Shown: positions 34,801 through 43,968, counted from the first letter of the stretch. The stretch: DNA of 64,000 nucleotides from Devosia neptuniae (GCF_025452235.1 NZ_CP104965.1:744001-808000); one strand, 5' to 3'. Made by a program: numbers and translations. Notes: generated from the sequence alone by a model not told the origin.

Positions 34801-36696
34801 TCAGGTGCTGGCGGCCTTGGCGTTGGCCTGGGAAACCAGTTCGTCGGGGATGTCGTCAAAGCTGGCATAGTTCATGTTGTAGAGCTTGGCGTAGAGGCCG
34901 TGCTTTTCCATGAGCTGGTCGTGATTGCCGGTTTCGATCAGTTCGCCATTTTGCAGTACGATGATGCGGTCGGCGCCGCGGATGGTGGCGAGGCGATGGG
35001 CGATCACCATGCCGGTGCGGCCTTCGAGCAGGGTCAGCAGGGCCTTCTGGATCTGCCGTTCGGTGTAGGAGTCGATATTGGCGGTGGCTTCGTCGAGCAC
35101 CAGGATTTTGGCGTCGGCGACCAGAGCGCGAGCAAAGCTGAGCAATTGGCGCTGGCCGAGTGACAGGTTGGAGCCGCGCTGTTCGAGCACGGCATCATAG
35201 CCGCCGGGCATTTGCATGATGAAGTCATGCGCACCCACCGCCTTGGCGGCAGCGATGACGTCGTCACGGGTGGCTGATGCCTTGTTGTAGCGGATGTTTT
35301 CGAACACCGTGCCGGTGAAGAGGAACGGCTCCTGCAGCACCATGGCGACCTGCTCGCCCAGGGATTCCTGGGTGACATCGCGCACGTCATGGCCGCCCAC
35401 GAGAATTTCGCCGGACTGCACTTCGTAGAAGCGGTGGACCAGGGACATGGCCGAGGTTTTGCCCGAGCCGGTGGGGCCGACCAGAGCAACGGTTTCGCCC
35501 GGATTGACCTTGAAGCTGACATTCTTGAGCACCGGGCGATCTTCGCGATAGCCGAAGGTCACGTCCTTGAACTCGACCGAGCCGTCCATGTCGCCGGTCA
35601 GCACCTTGGCGTCGGGCTTGTCTTCGATGGAGACCGGCACATCGAGCACTTCGGTGATGCGGCGGCCCGAGGTCATGGCGCGCTGCATGATGGAATATTG
35701 CATGGTGAGCGAGCGGATCGGATCGAAAAAGCGCTGGATATAGAACAAGAACGCCACAACGACACCGATTTCGAGCCCGCCATTGAGCACGAGCGAGCCG
35801 CCGACAACCACGACCACCGCCATGGCGATACCGGTGAGGCTATCGACGATGGGGACCATGACCTGGGCGAAGCGCGAGCCGGTCAGCTGGGTCAGAAGGT
35901 TGGTGTGGGCCTTGTCGTCATAGAGATCGAAATTGACCTTCTGGCGATCCAGGTTCTGCACGGTGCGCACGCCATGAATGCCTTCGGCCATGGCGCCGGC
36001 AGTGACCGAATTGGTCTCGTGGGCGGCCATGAAGGCGCGCTTGGCCGGGGGCAGCCAGAAGATGCGCACGATGAAGAGGATCGGCATGGTGGAGAGGGTG
36101 AGCAGGCCGAGCCGGAAATCGAGCGTCAGCAGCACGACGACAATGCCGACCAGCAGCACCATATCGCCGACCGAAATCACCGAGGTTTCGAGGAATTCCT
36201 GCATGGAATTGACGTCACCCTGCAGCCGGCTCATCAGGCGGCCGACTTCGGTCTTGTCCATGAAGCTGAGCGAGACGCGCTGGAGCTGGGCGAACATGGC
36301 GCGGCGCATGTCGAACAGCACGTTTTCGGCGACCTGGCCAACTTCGGTTTCCTGGATATAGGAGGCGCCGAAATTGAACAGCACGGCCAATGCGAAGGCA
36401 AAGACCGCCCAGCCCAGATTGGCAGCGCTGCCGCCCTCGGTCATGCCGCTATCGATGGCCCAGCCGATGATCAGCGGGATGGCCAATTGGGTGATGGTGA
36501 AAACCAGCACCGCCGCTACCGAGAGATAGATGCGCTTGCGGTAGGGGTGCACGAAAGCCCAGATGCGCCGGACCGTCTTGGGATCATAGGCGGCGCCGAA
36601 GACCTCTTCTTCGATGCGGTGGCTACCGACACTGGCGCGCGGGGGGCGCTGGCCGGGAAAGGCTGCAACTTCGCGTTCTTCGTCCATCACGCTCAT
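34801..36696 (-). CDS. ABC exporter half, catalytically competent Walker B
   Basis: A 631-residue half-transporter. Six membrane helices (about 50-340) precede an ATPase domain (about 380-615) with Walker A GPTGSGKTSAM, Walker B ILVLDEATANID (catalytic Glu present) and the switch His in IAHRLATI. The signature is LSLGQRQ, a departure from LSGGQ. With the partner encoded just upstream, whose Walker B is degenerate and signature is canonical, this is the standard asymmetry of heterodimeric exporters such as TM287/288 and LmrCD. The start overlaps the partner stop by 4 nt. Substrate unknown. Confidence 0.93.
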   Translation of the reverse strand: MSVMDEEREVAAFPGQRPPRASVGSHRIEEEVFGAAYDPKTVRRIWAFVHPYRKRIYLSVAAVLVFTITQLAIPLIIGWAIDSGMTEGGSAANLGWAVFAFALAVLFNFGASYIQETEVGQVAENVLFDMRRAMFAQLQRVSLSFMDKTEVGRLMSRLQGDVNSMQEFLETSVISVGDMVLLVGIVVVLLTLDFRLGLLTLSTMPILFIVRIFWLPPAKRAFMAAHETNSVTAGAMAEGIHGVRTVQNLDRQKVNFDLYDDKAHTNLLTQLTGSRFAQVMVPIVDSLTGIAMAVVVVVGGSLVLNGGLEIGVVVAFLFYIQRFFDPIRSLTMQYSIMQRAMTSGRRITEVLDVPVSIEDKPDAKVLTGDMDGSVEFKDVTFGYREDRPVLKNVSFKVNPGETVALVGPTGSGKTSAMSLVHRFYEVQSGEILVGGHDVRDVTQESLGEQVAMVLQEPFLFTGTVFENIRYNKASATRDDVIAAAKAVGAHDFIMQMPGGYDAVLEQRGSNLSLGQRQLLSFARALVADAKILVLDEATANIDSYTERQIQKALLTLLEGRTGMVIAHRLATIRGADRIIVLQNGELIETGNHDQLMEKHGLYAKLYNMNYASFDDIPDELVSQANAKAAST

Positions 36697-38549
36697 TGTG
36701 CGGCGCTCCCGATTTCGACGTCATCTGTGGGGCGGGTCTGCAAGTCATAAAGCGCGCGATAGCGGCCGCCCTTGGCCAGCAATTCCTCATGGCTGCCGCG
36801 TTCGACAATTTTGCCGCCCTCAAGGAAGAGGATGGTGTCGGCATGGAGCAGCGAGGACAGGCGATGCGAGATGATCAGGGTGACCCGATTGCTCGCATAA
36901 CGCCTTATGGCGCTGCGGATGCGGTGTTCGGTGCCCGCATCGATGGCGGCGGTGGAATCGTCGAACACCATGACGGCGGGCTTGAGCACCAGGCTGCGGG
37001 CAATGGCGAGGCGCTGGCGCTGGCCGCCGGAGAGGGAGACGCCGCGTTCGCCCACCACGGTATCGTAGTCGGTGGGCAGGCCCATGATGTAATTGTGCAA
37101 TTGGGCGCTTTCGGCGGCCCGCTCGATCTTGGTTTCCTTGGCCCAGGGATCGCCATAGGCAATATTGTTTTCGATCGTGGTGGTGAAGAGGAAGCTGTCC
37201 TGCTGCACCACGGCCACGGCGCGGCGCAAAGATTGCAGCGTCACTTCGCTCACATCCTGGCCGTCGATGGTGATCTTGCCGCCGCTCAGATCGTAAAAGC
37301 GTGGGATGAGATGGGCGAGGGTGGACTTGCCGCTGCCGGGGGCGCCGACAATGCCGATGGTCTGGCCGGCCTTGGCCTCGAAGCTCACACCATCAAGGGT
37401 GGGATGGGTGGCGCCGGGATAGGTGAAATGCACATCGTCGAATTTGAGCGTGCCCTTGGTCACCTTGAGCTCGGTGGCGCCCGGTTTGTCGTCGATTTCC
37501 AGCGGCTCATCGAGAAAGGCAAAGAAGCGATCGCCGCAGGTGGAGGCGCGAGCGAAGGAATTGACCATGAGGCCAAGCTGGCGCACCGGCATTTGCAGGA
37601 TGGTCATGAAGGTGAGGAAGCTGGCGAGCGTGCCCACGCTCATATCGCCCGCAATGACCTTGTTGCCGCCGAACCAGAGCACGAGACCCATGGCGGTGAA
37701 GAAGGATGCGGTCATGGCCGAGGTGTTGCGCACGCGCACGCCGACGCGTTCATGAGCCAACTCAAGCGCTTCGGCCGAGGCGACGTTGAACTTGGTCATC
37801 TCGAATTTCTGGCCGGAAAAGGCGCGGACGACGCGAATGCCGGCGAGGTTTTCTTCCATGACGCGGGTGAGGCCCGAGAGCTTTTCCTGCAGCACCAGCC
37901 AGGTCTTGCGCAGGGTGAGCTGGGCGACCGAAGAACGCCAGGCGACGAAGGGCACAAAGCTCAGGCTCAGAAGCCCCAGCAGCACATCGGTGGTGAGCAG
38001 CATATAGGCGCCGACCCCGATCAGCACCGAGAGCAGCACGACGCGCACCATGCCGGTGGCGAAGAACATGCGCACGCCATCCAGATCAAGCAGGCCGATG
38101 GTGATGAGATCGCCGGTATGGACCTTGTCGTGATAGGAATAGCTCAGGCGCTGGATCTTTTCGTAAAAGGCCAGGCGCAGCTCGTAGCCGATATAATGGC
38201 CCACCGATTCCGAATAATAGTTCTGCAGCAGCGTGAAGATGCCGCGCGCCACCGAGACGCTGAGCAGTAGGACTGCGCTCCAGATCAGGGCTTGCTGGGC
38301 ATCACCGCCGCCCACAGCCAAAATGCCCTGCGCCTGATCGACCGCATGGCCCAATAGGCGCGGGATCATCAGCTGCAAGACCGAGGCCACGATGGTCGCG
38401 CCGACGGCGGCACTCGCCTGCCAGGGATGGCGGAAGGAGAACTTGGCGATCCGCAGCAGGGTTCCCTCACCCTTTCCAGCGTGAGCGGCGGCCACATGGG
38501 CCCGTGCATCGCCGCGTGATCGGACGCGGCCAGCCTTATTGGTGGTCAA
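36693..38549 (-). CDS. ABC exporter half, degenerate Walker B
   Basis: A 618-residue half-transporter with six membrane helices (about 50-345) and an ATPase domain (about 375-600). Walker A is GAPGSGKST and the signature is SLSGGQRQRLAIARS. In Walker B (VMVFDDSTAAID) Asp replaces the catalytic Glu, so this subunit's own site should not hydrolyse ATP efficiently. The reading frame begins with TTG at 38549 (TTNKAGRVRS) and the first ~30 residues are poorly conserved in look; a GTG 18 codons later is possible. It is the first gene of the pair. Confidence 0.9.
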   Translation of the reverse strand: MTTNKAGRVRSRGDARAHVAAAHAGKGEGTLLRIAKFSFRHPWQASAAVGATIVASVLQLMIPRLLGHAVDQAQGILAVGGGDAQQALIWSAVLLLSVSVARGIFTLLQNYYSESVGHYIGYELRLAFYEKIQRLSYSYHDKVHTGDLITIGLLDLDGVRMFFATGMVRVVLLSVLIGVGAYMLLTTDVLLGLLSLSFVPFVAWRSSVAQLTLRKTWLVLQEKLSGLTRVMEENLAGIRVVRAFSGQKFEMTKFNVASAEALELAHERVGVRVRNTSAMTASFFTAMGLVLWFGGNKVIAGDMSVGTLASFLTFMTILQMPVRQLGLMVNSFARASTCGDRFFAFLDEPLEIDDKPGATELKVTKGTLKFDDVHFTYPGATHPTLDGVSFEAKAGQTIGIVGAPGSGKSTLAHLIPRFYDLSGGKITIDGQDVSEVTLQSLRRAVAVVQQDSFLFTTTIENNIAYGDPWAKETKIERAAESAQLHNYIMGLPTDYDTVVGERGVSLSGGQRQRLAIARSLVLKPAVMVFDDSTAAIDAGTEHRIRSAIRRYASNRVTLIISHRLSSLLHADTILFLEGGKIVERGSHEELLAKGGRYRALYDLQTRPTDDVEIGSAAQ

Positions 38550-38728
38550 GGAAGTATCCAGACTTCAATATATAAATGTGTGGGTCCAGGCGAATGCGGG
38601 AGAAACGCATATTCGGGACTAGGACAAATCAACTCGCACCAATAGAAAACGCTCATTCGCGCTGCCATTCAAGATCGAATCTAAGCAAAAAATGCAAAGT
38701 CTGACCCCGATGGCGCGCAATGGCGCCT
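38550..38728. promoter_or_regulatory. Leader of the ABC exporter genes
   Basis: This 179-bp gap upstream of the exporter contains an AT-rich stretch next to the gene (AATATATAAATG) and a small imperfect hairpin CGAATGCG ... CGCATATTCG (38591-38615). The promoter must lie here. No operator is recognised. Confidence 0.35.
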
Positions 38729-39712
38729 TCATTGCGGCAGATTGAGCTCCGGATAGATCAAAGCGGAGCATTGCCGGTTATTGGCATCGAGCTGGGCCTG
38801 CTCGGCGGCGGTGACCTGGCCGGTATAGATGGCGTTCCACAAATCGTCTTTTTCCACGCCCTCAAGGCCGCATTGGCAATAGGTGACGCAGAGCGGCGCA
38901 GAGGTGCCGCCCGTGGTGCAGGTCTGCTGGCAGGATTTGAGGAAATCGGCACTGCGCATGGCGATTTCGGGATGGGTCAGCGAGGCCAGCGGGAACAGCA
39001 CGGCGAGCAGCAGCGGCTGATGCAGCAGATAGATCAAAAGGCTCCAGCGGCCGGCGCCCGCCAGCGTGGTGGCGAGGCGGTTTTTGGGCTGGATCGCGGC
39101 GAGCTTGTCGGCCAGCGGGGAGGCCAGCAGCAGGCGGGTGGCGATGACGCCGAGCAGGACGAGGCCAAACCAGGGGAAGATGGGGACCAGATCATTGGCG
39201 GGCGGCGGGACGGTCCAGAAGCCGAGGATGGACCAGGTCTTGGCGTTGAACAGGGGATCGGCATAGGCGAAGTGTGCCCCGATCACGATGGCGGCGACTA
39301 TAGCCACCAGCCAGAGCGGGGCGCGCAGGAAGGGCAGCGCCATGATGCTGAACAGCGCGATGGCATGCAGCACGCCGAAATAGACGAAGCTATCGGGGAA
39401 GGCGAACCAGGTGGCGATGGTGATGATGCCGGCGCCGGCGGCGACGAAGGCCCAGCGCTTCCAGAAGGCGCGCCAGCGGATGGCTCGGCCATGGCCGAGT
39501 ACCAGCCCGACGCCGACGAGGAACAGGAAAACCGACAGGATGGTGCGGGCGATCACCACCCATTGCGGATCATAGCCGACATCGGCAGCGATGAAGCGGA
39601 AATAGCTGAGGTCCCAGCACAGGTGATATGCGATCATGGCGATGATGGCGACGCCGCGGGCGATGTCGATAATGGCAAAGCGCGGGCGGGCTGCCGGGGC
39701 GGAGATGGTCAT
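38729..39712 (-). CDS. DUF1624/HGSNAT-like membrane protein with a Cys-rich C-terminal tail
   Basis: A 327-residue protein with about eight to nine membrane segments. It begins with the family motif RFAIIDIARGVAIIAMIAYH, whose His is typical of heparan-alpha-glucosaminide N-acetyltransferase-like (DUF1624) proteins that move acetyl groups across membranes. The last ~75 residues are soluble and contain six cysteines (CQQTC, LCVTYCQCG, NRQCS), probably forming disulfides outside. The start at 39712 has GAGGG upstream. It closes the exopolysaccharide-like gene row and may acetylate the polymer or its precursor. Confidence 0.82.
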   Translation of the reverse strand: MTISAPAARPRFAIIDIARGVAIIAMIAYHLCWDLSYFRFIAADVGYDPQWVVIARTILSVFLFLVGVGLVLGHGRAIRWRAFWKRWAFVAAGAGIITIATWFAFPDSFVYFGVLHAIALFSIMALPFLRAPLWLVAIVAAIVIGAHFAYADPLFNAKTWSILGFWTVPPPANDLVPIFPWFGLVLLGVIATRLLLASPLADKLAAIQPKNRLATTLAGAGRWSLLIYLLHQPLLLAVLFPLASLTHPEIAMRSADFLKSCQQTCTTGGTSAPLCVTYCQCGLEGVEKDDLWNAIYTGQVTAAEQAQLDANNRQCSALIYPELNLPQ

Positions 39713-39768
39713 GCTTGCCCTCGGGCAGTGTTGGTCGGGGCGTACAATGACCGTTGTGCTGCGCCGGT

Positions 39769-40862
39769 TCAATCGTGAAAGTCGGTGACCAGGCGGCTCC
39801 AGTCTTCACCTAGCAGGCCTCCCAGATAGACATCGCCGCGCCGGGCGGCATCGACAATGGCGGGATCGCGGGTGGAGATGCAGTAGAAGCCGCGGGGCAC
39901 GAAGCTTACGCCCTTGCGGCGGCATAGAGCTTCCATGAGGAAGGGTTGCGCCATGCCCTGCACGCCCACGCAGCCGATTGAATCGGCATGGGATAGCAGA
40001 TCGGCGATGATGGCGCCCTCCTGCCCCGGACGGCTCAAAATGTTGAGCAGGCGCGCCACCCCGCCGGGGCGGGCATAGAAGGCGCTGCAGCCGGCGAGCG
40101 TGCCAGTTCCGTCGCGCACCTGCCGCAGGGTCAGCGGGCCGGTAATGGTGTTGAGCGCGGCCATGTCGAGCATCCAGCCCAGTTCGGGGGCGCTCCAGAC
40201 GGGGTGGACGGCGAAGCGTTCGACCAGAGCCGGTGCAGCGGCGATGAAATCGGTCCGCGAGATGGTGGTCCCCTGCCCGTCTGATGGTGGCACGAGGCTG
40301 GGCATGAGGCGGCGGAGGGCGGCGTCAATCGGCTTGGCGAGCAGGCTGGCGAGGCGCGCCAGGGATGGCGGGAGCCTGGCGGCGGCGCGGTTGGCGAACC
40401 AGGCGGCGGGGCGCAGGACATGGCGCCAATCCAGACTCTGGATGGGCAGGACGTGGCCGCCCACCGCCTTCCAGTGATCGGCGCTGAGCGGATTGGCGCT
40501 GTCGGAGAAACAGAAGGCCTGATTGCGGGCGCGGATGGTGAGCACCATATCGGCGCCGCCGCGCGTGCGCTTGGCCGGGTCGGTCATGTAATTGCTCATC
40601 AGGCGGCCGGTGAGGACTTGGCCGTTAACGCGGACCTGCATGGGGATGACCAGCAAGGCGCTGTCGATACTGCCATCGGCATCGCGATGGACGAGGCTCC
40701 CTTCGGTCTCGCTATAGAGGGGGAGCCGAAAAAGCTTTCCTCGAAATACGCAAGGAATTCGGGGCAGGGCGCGGCGCCCTTGCGGAAGACGCGCTGGAAC
40801 AGGGCCGCCACCTCGGGCACGTCGGCACGCTGCATCGGCGTGATGGCTTTGAGGCGCGTCAT
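39769..40862 (-). pseudogene. GNAT-type acyltransferase interrupted by a frameshift
   Basis: The first 46 residues (MTRLKAITPMQRADVPEVAA ... FEESFF) read in one frame from the ATG at 40862. After the homopolymer at 40729-40733 (five T on the coding strand) the sequence continues in another frame (LPLYSETEGSLVHRD ...) to the stop at 39769. One extra T would restore a protein of about 364 residues. N-terminal GNAT-like and downstream segments are both well preserved, so the lesion is recent, a sequencing error, or recoded by slippage. The ATG overlaps the deacetylase stop by 4 nt. Confidence 0.82.
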
Positions 40863-41617
40863 GATGCCGGCCTGGCTCCGATCTGGTGCAGGGTTTCGGC
40901 GACGGTCTCGATGGCCAGATCGCGGCGGCGCACCATATCGAGCACCGCGCCGAAGCGGGCGGGCGAGCAGCCGATGGGGCTGGGATCGGGGCGGACATCG
41001 TGGGTGTAAAAGATCAGCCAGCCGCCGCTGCGTTGGAGGCCATCGAGCAGCAGGCCGATGCTGTCGAGATCACCCGACACATCGTACAGCTCCTGGGCAT
41101 GCAAATGGGCCAGATCGATCCAGCCGCGATTAATGCCGGGCTGAATGCCGCGCAGGCCGGCGAATCGATGCGCCAATAGGCGCTTGGCATTGAGCGACAC
41201 GACGCCGAACGGGTAGGCGAAGGAGGTCGGCGCCTGCCCGCTCAGCGCCGCGATTGCCGATGTATTGGCAGCAACATCGGCAATGAGTTGGTCCGGCGCA
41301 ACGCGCTGGACATTGATGTGGTTGCTGGTGTGTCCCCCAATTTCATGGCGATTTCTCGCCAAATTTGCGGCCACATCTGGGCCGGCGATCAGCTGGCCAT
41401 TTTCGAAATCGCCAGCCAGTCGATCGGCAAAATAGAAGGTGCCGCGGGCTTTATGGGCTTCGAGCAGTGGCGCGGCATTGGCGGCGGCGGAGAGGGGGAA
41501 ATCGTCGAAGCTGAACGAGACCACGGGCCGCTCCAGCGCTAGCCGGAATGGCCGGAACGGCACGGCGCGGGCCAGCCGCCGCGAAGCGCCGGCCAGAGGA
41601 TCGGTCCAATCGATCAT
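40859..41617 (-). CDS. Polysaccharide deacetylase (NodB-fold)
   Basis: A 252-residue carbohydrate esterase family 4-type protein without a signal peptide. The catalytic and metal Asp pair is in VSFSFDDFPL and the metal His pair in GGHTSNHI. The C-terminal barrel carries WLIFYTHDVRPDPSP. It would remove acetyl groups from N-acetyl sugars of a polymer or lipid-linked precursor. It overlaps its neighbours by 4 nt on both sides, so it is strictly operonic with the acyltransferase and the chimeric gene. Confidence 0.9.
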   Translation of the reverse strand: MIDWTDPLAGASRRLARAVPFRPFRLALERPVVSFSFDDFPLSAAANAAPLLEAHKARGTFYFADRLAGDFENGQLIAGPDVAANLARNRHEIGGHTSNHINVQRVAPDQLIADVAANTSAIAALSGQAPTSFAYPFGVVSLNAKRLLAHRFAGLRGIQPGINRGWIDLAHLHAQELYDVSGDLDSIGLLLDGLQRSGGWLIFYTHDVRPDPSPIGCSPARFGAVLDMVRRRDLAIETVAETLHQIGARPAS

Positions 41618-42315
41618 GGTGTGGTCTCGTGCATGGGAATGACGGCGGGCGCGAGCCCCATGCCGCCCAGCATGGCGGCAAAGGCTTCGACAGTTCGCTC
41701 GGTGGTGAAATCGGCGGCGCGGCGGCGCAGGGCGGCGTGATCGACGGGCTGGTCGAGAGCTTGCAGAATGGCCTCGGCCAGCAAGGCGGGATTGCCGACC
41801 GGCACCAGGGCGTGGCCGGGGCCCAGGATTTCGCGCGGGCCATGGGGGTCATCGCCATGGCGCTGGGCCATGGATGTCCAGAAGGCAATCGCGTCGGCAA
41901 TGGAGGAGAGATAGGCGTCGGGCGGCAGGCCCCATTCGGGCGGGGGCACGGGCTCGTAGTGATCGGGGAAGCCGATGACGTGCCAATCGACGATGACGAA
42001 AAGGCCCTGGGCGCGGGCGGCGGCGATATCGGTGTCGAGATATTGCGCCATCAGGACGGGATCGTAGCGCCAATGGCCGGGATGGACGCTGATGCGCACG
42101 CAATTGGCGCCCCAATCCTGGGCGACGACGCGATAATCATCGAGCGAGCGGCCGGCGCGGATATAGACGGGGTCGCCCATGGCAATGCCGCAGAGGCGCA
42201 GCGGGGCGTCGTTCCAGAGCAGGCGATGGCCGGAGATTTCGATGCGGGTTGGTTGCTGGGCGGGAGCCGGCGCTGCCAGCCCGGCGAGGCCGGCGAGCAC
42301 GGCGCGGCGGCGCAT
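41614..42315 (-). pseudogene. Chimera: N-terminal GH5-like glycosidase fused to a glycosyltransferase C-terminus
   Basis: The frame encodes 233 residues. Residues 1-20 form a signal-like start. Residues 20-155 resemble a cellulase-type GH5 N-terminal half (WGANCVRISVHPGHWRYDP, LFVIVDWHVIGFPDHY, AIAFWTSMAQRHGDDP). At about residue 157 the sequence changes to a GT4-type glycosyltransferase end (HGPREILGPGHALVPVGNP ... FTTERTVEAFAAML). The GH5 catalytic Glu residues (NEP region and beyond) and the glycosyltransferase acceptor and most donor domain are missing. The best explanation is a deletion that joined two genes in frame near 41845. The product is unlikely to be an active enzyme. Confidence 0.8.
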
Positions 42316-42317
42316 GA

Positions 42318-43724
42318 TCAGCGTCCCCGCCAGCGATTGACCAGCATGCCCAGAGCGCCGCCGAGCAGCAGGCCGGCGACCAGGCCGAGCGGCAACAGTA
42401 CGCTGGGCTTGGGCGGGAAGCTGCGCTCGGAGGGGGCGACGGCTTGCGAGACGACTTGCGCATTGAGCGTATCGAGGCGCGCCTGTTCGGCGGTTTCGCG
42501 CGAGCGGAGCAGCGCATCCTGATAGACGGCGCGGCTGGCTTCGGCCTCGCGCTCGAGCTGGCGCAGGCGGATGCGCTTGGAGTCCGTGGCTTGCAAATTT
42601 GCGGTGGCGCTGTCGAGCCTTGTGCGCAGGGCGCTGGCATTGTCCTGAGCGCGCTGCAGCGTCAGATCGGCGGCGGTCAGCAGGCGCACCACTTCGGCAT
42701 CGAGCGCAGCGCGGGCGCCGGTGACGCGTTGTTCGGCGACGATCAGGCGGGGATGCTGGGTGCCCAGGGTGGTGCGGAGGGCGGCGGCGTCGGCATTGGC
42801 GGTTTGCAACTGATCGCGCAGCCGGGTGATATCGGCCGAGCCCATGGCTTCTGGTGCGGCGGCGGCCTGTTCGGGATTGGCGGCCAGGGCCTGCAATTGA
42901 TCGCGTTCGACGCGGGCGGCGGCCAATGCAGTGTCGGCGGCGAGCAGGGCCTGATTGGTTTGCCCGACCTCGCCTTCGAGCAGGGACTGGGCTGATGTTT
43001 CGACAATGCCATTGGCCGTCTTGAAGCGCTCGACGGCGTTTTCGGCAGTTTCCAATTCGCTGAGCAATTGGGCCAGGCGACCTTCGAGCGCACCGGACGC
43101 GCGTTCGGCCTGGGCGGCGCGCTGGGTTTCGCGCAGGCCCAGATAGTTTGAGACCACGGCATTGGCGATGGCGGCGGCCTTGGTGGCGCTTTCGGATTCG
43201 GCGTAGATATCGACCACATAGGTGCGATCGAGCCGCACGACATGGACGGCCTTGGAGAGGGCCAGAACGGCTTTGCTCAGATCATCGCGCGGGGCATCGG
43301 AGGCGCCGCCGGCAAGGCTGTCGAGCAAAGCGCGCAGCGGATTGGCGGGTTTGCCGACAAATTCTGGATCGTTCTGCAGCCCCAATTGGGTGGCGGCGGC
43401 GCGCAGCACCGAATCCGAGGCCATGACGCGGGCCTGGCTTTCGATCAGCACCACACCGGCATCGCCCGAGGCGGTGGAGGGGGTCAGGTCACGCTCCAGC
43501 ACCTGCAGGTTTTGCGGATCGATGAAAATCTGCGCGCTGGCGCGGTAGCTGGGCGTCAGGACTTGCGGGGCGACAAGCGCGAGGGCAGCGCAGCACAGGG
43601 CCCCTGCCCCGGCCCAATAGCGGGCGCGCCAGAGCCGGCCGAGATGGTCACTGAGCGCGGGGGAAACCGAAGAGACCGGGCGTACAAGGGTGGCCGTTTC
43701 GGTAACGATGTCGGAGCGAAACAT
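42318..43724 (-). CDS. Wzz/GumC-type polysaccharide chain-length or export protein
   Basis: A 468-residue protein with a Wzz domain. One membrane helix lies near 35-58, a large periplasmic coiled-coil region spans about 75-400 (ALEGRLAQLLSELETAENAV and similar), and a second membrane helix lies near 440-460 (VLLPLGLVAGLLLGGALGM). The GNVR-like segment (RLRQLEREAEASRAVYQDAL) precedes the last helix. No kinase domain is attached. I start at ATG 43724, with GGTGG upstream; a GTG three codons earlier is possible. It heads a row of polysaccharide genes and lies 23 nt from a CtrA-type box. Confidence 0.9.
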   Translation of the reverse strand: MFRSDIVTETATLVRPVSSVSPALSDHLGRLWRARYWAGAGALCCAALALVAPQVLTPSYRASAQIFIDPQNLQVLERDLTPSTASGDAGVVLIESQARVMASDSVLRAAATQLGLQNDPEFVGKPANPLRALLDSLAGGASDAPRDDLSKAVLALSKAVHVVRLDRTYVVDIYAESESATKAAAIANAVVSNYLGLRETQRAAQAERASGALEGRLAQLLSELETAENAVERFKTANGIVETSAQSLLEGEVGQTNQALLAADTALAAARVERDQLQALAANPEQAAAAPEAMGSADITRLRDQLQTANADAAALRTTLGTQHPRLIVAEQRVTGARAALDAEVVRLLTAADLTLQRAQDNASALRTRLDSATANLQATDSKRIRLRQLEREAEASRAVYQDALLRSRETAEQARLDTLNAQVVSQAVAPSERSFPPKPSVLLPLGLVAGLLLGGALGMLVNRWRGR

Positions 43725-43746
43725 GGATGCCACCAGTATGTCATGG

Positions 43747-43761
43747 TTAATGCATGATTAA
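43747..43761 (-). promoter_or_regulatory. Perfect CtrA-type box upstream of the Wzz-like gene
   Basis: TTAA-TGCATGA-TTAA matches TTAA-N7-TTAA exactly and sits 22 nt before the chosen ATG (43724). So close to the start codon, a bound regulator would overlap the promoter or leader, which fits repression as well as activation. Confidence 0.55.
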
Positions 43762-43946
43762 ACTGGAGGCATTGTTGCACCGGAGCAGAGCAGTGAAAAA
43801 CACAAGCTGGTCCGGCGGTTAATCGTGTTGTGTGAATGTACTTACGTATGCATCGGGAATGTTTCTGACCCGTGGGGGCGCAAGAGCCGAGCAAAGCGTG
43901 CGCATGGCGGCGCCAAGGCGCCCACCGCCAGCTTGACTGAACTCAT

Positions 43947-43968
43947 TATATCAATCATTCTCGATATA
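43947..43968 (+). promoter_or_regulatory. Probable ArsR operator overlapping the arsR start
   Basis: An inverted repeat TATATC-N10-GATATA ends on the A of the arsR ATG. A TTGACT hexamer lies at 43933-43938. No Shine-Dalgarno sequence precedes the ATG, so the transcript may be leaderless. The dyad position suits autorepression by the encoded ArsR. Confidence 0.5.

Noticed and set aside
40863..40998. Upstream extension of the acyltransferase downstream frame into the deacetylase gene
   Set aside because: That stretch is the out-of-frame reading of the deacetylase; the true N-terminus is in the other frame from 40862.
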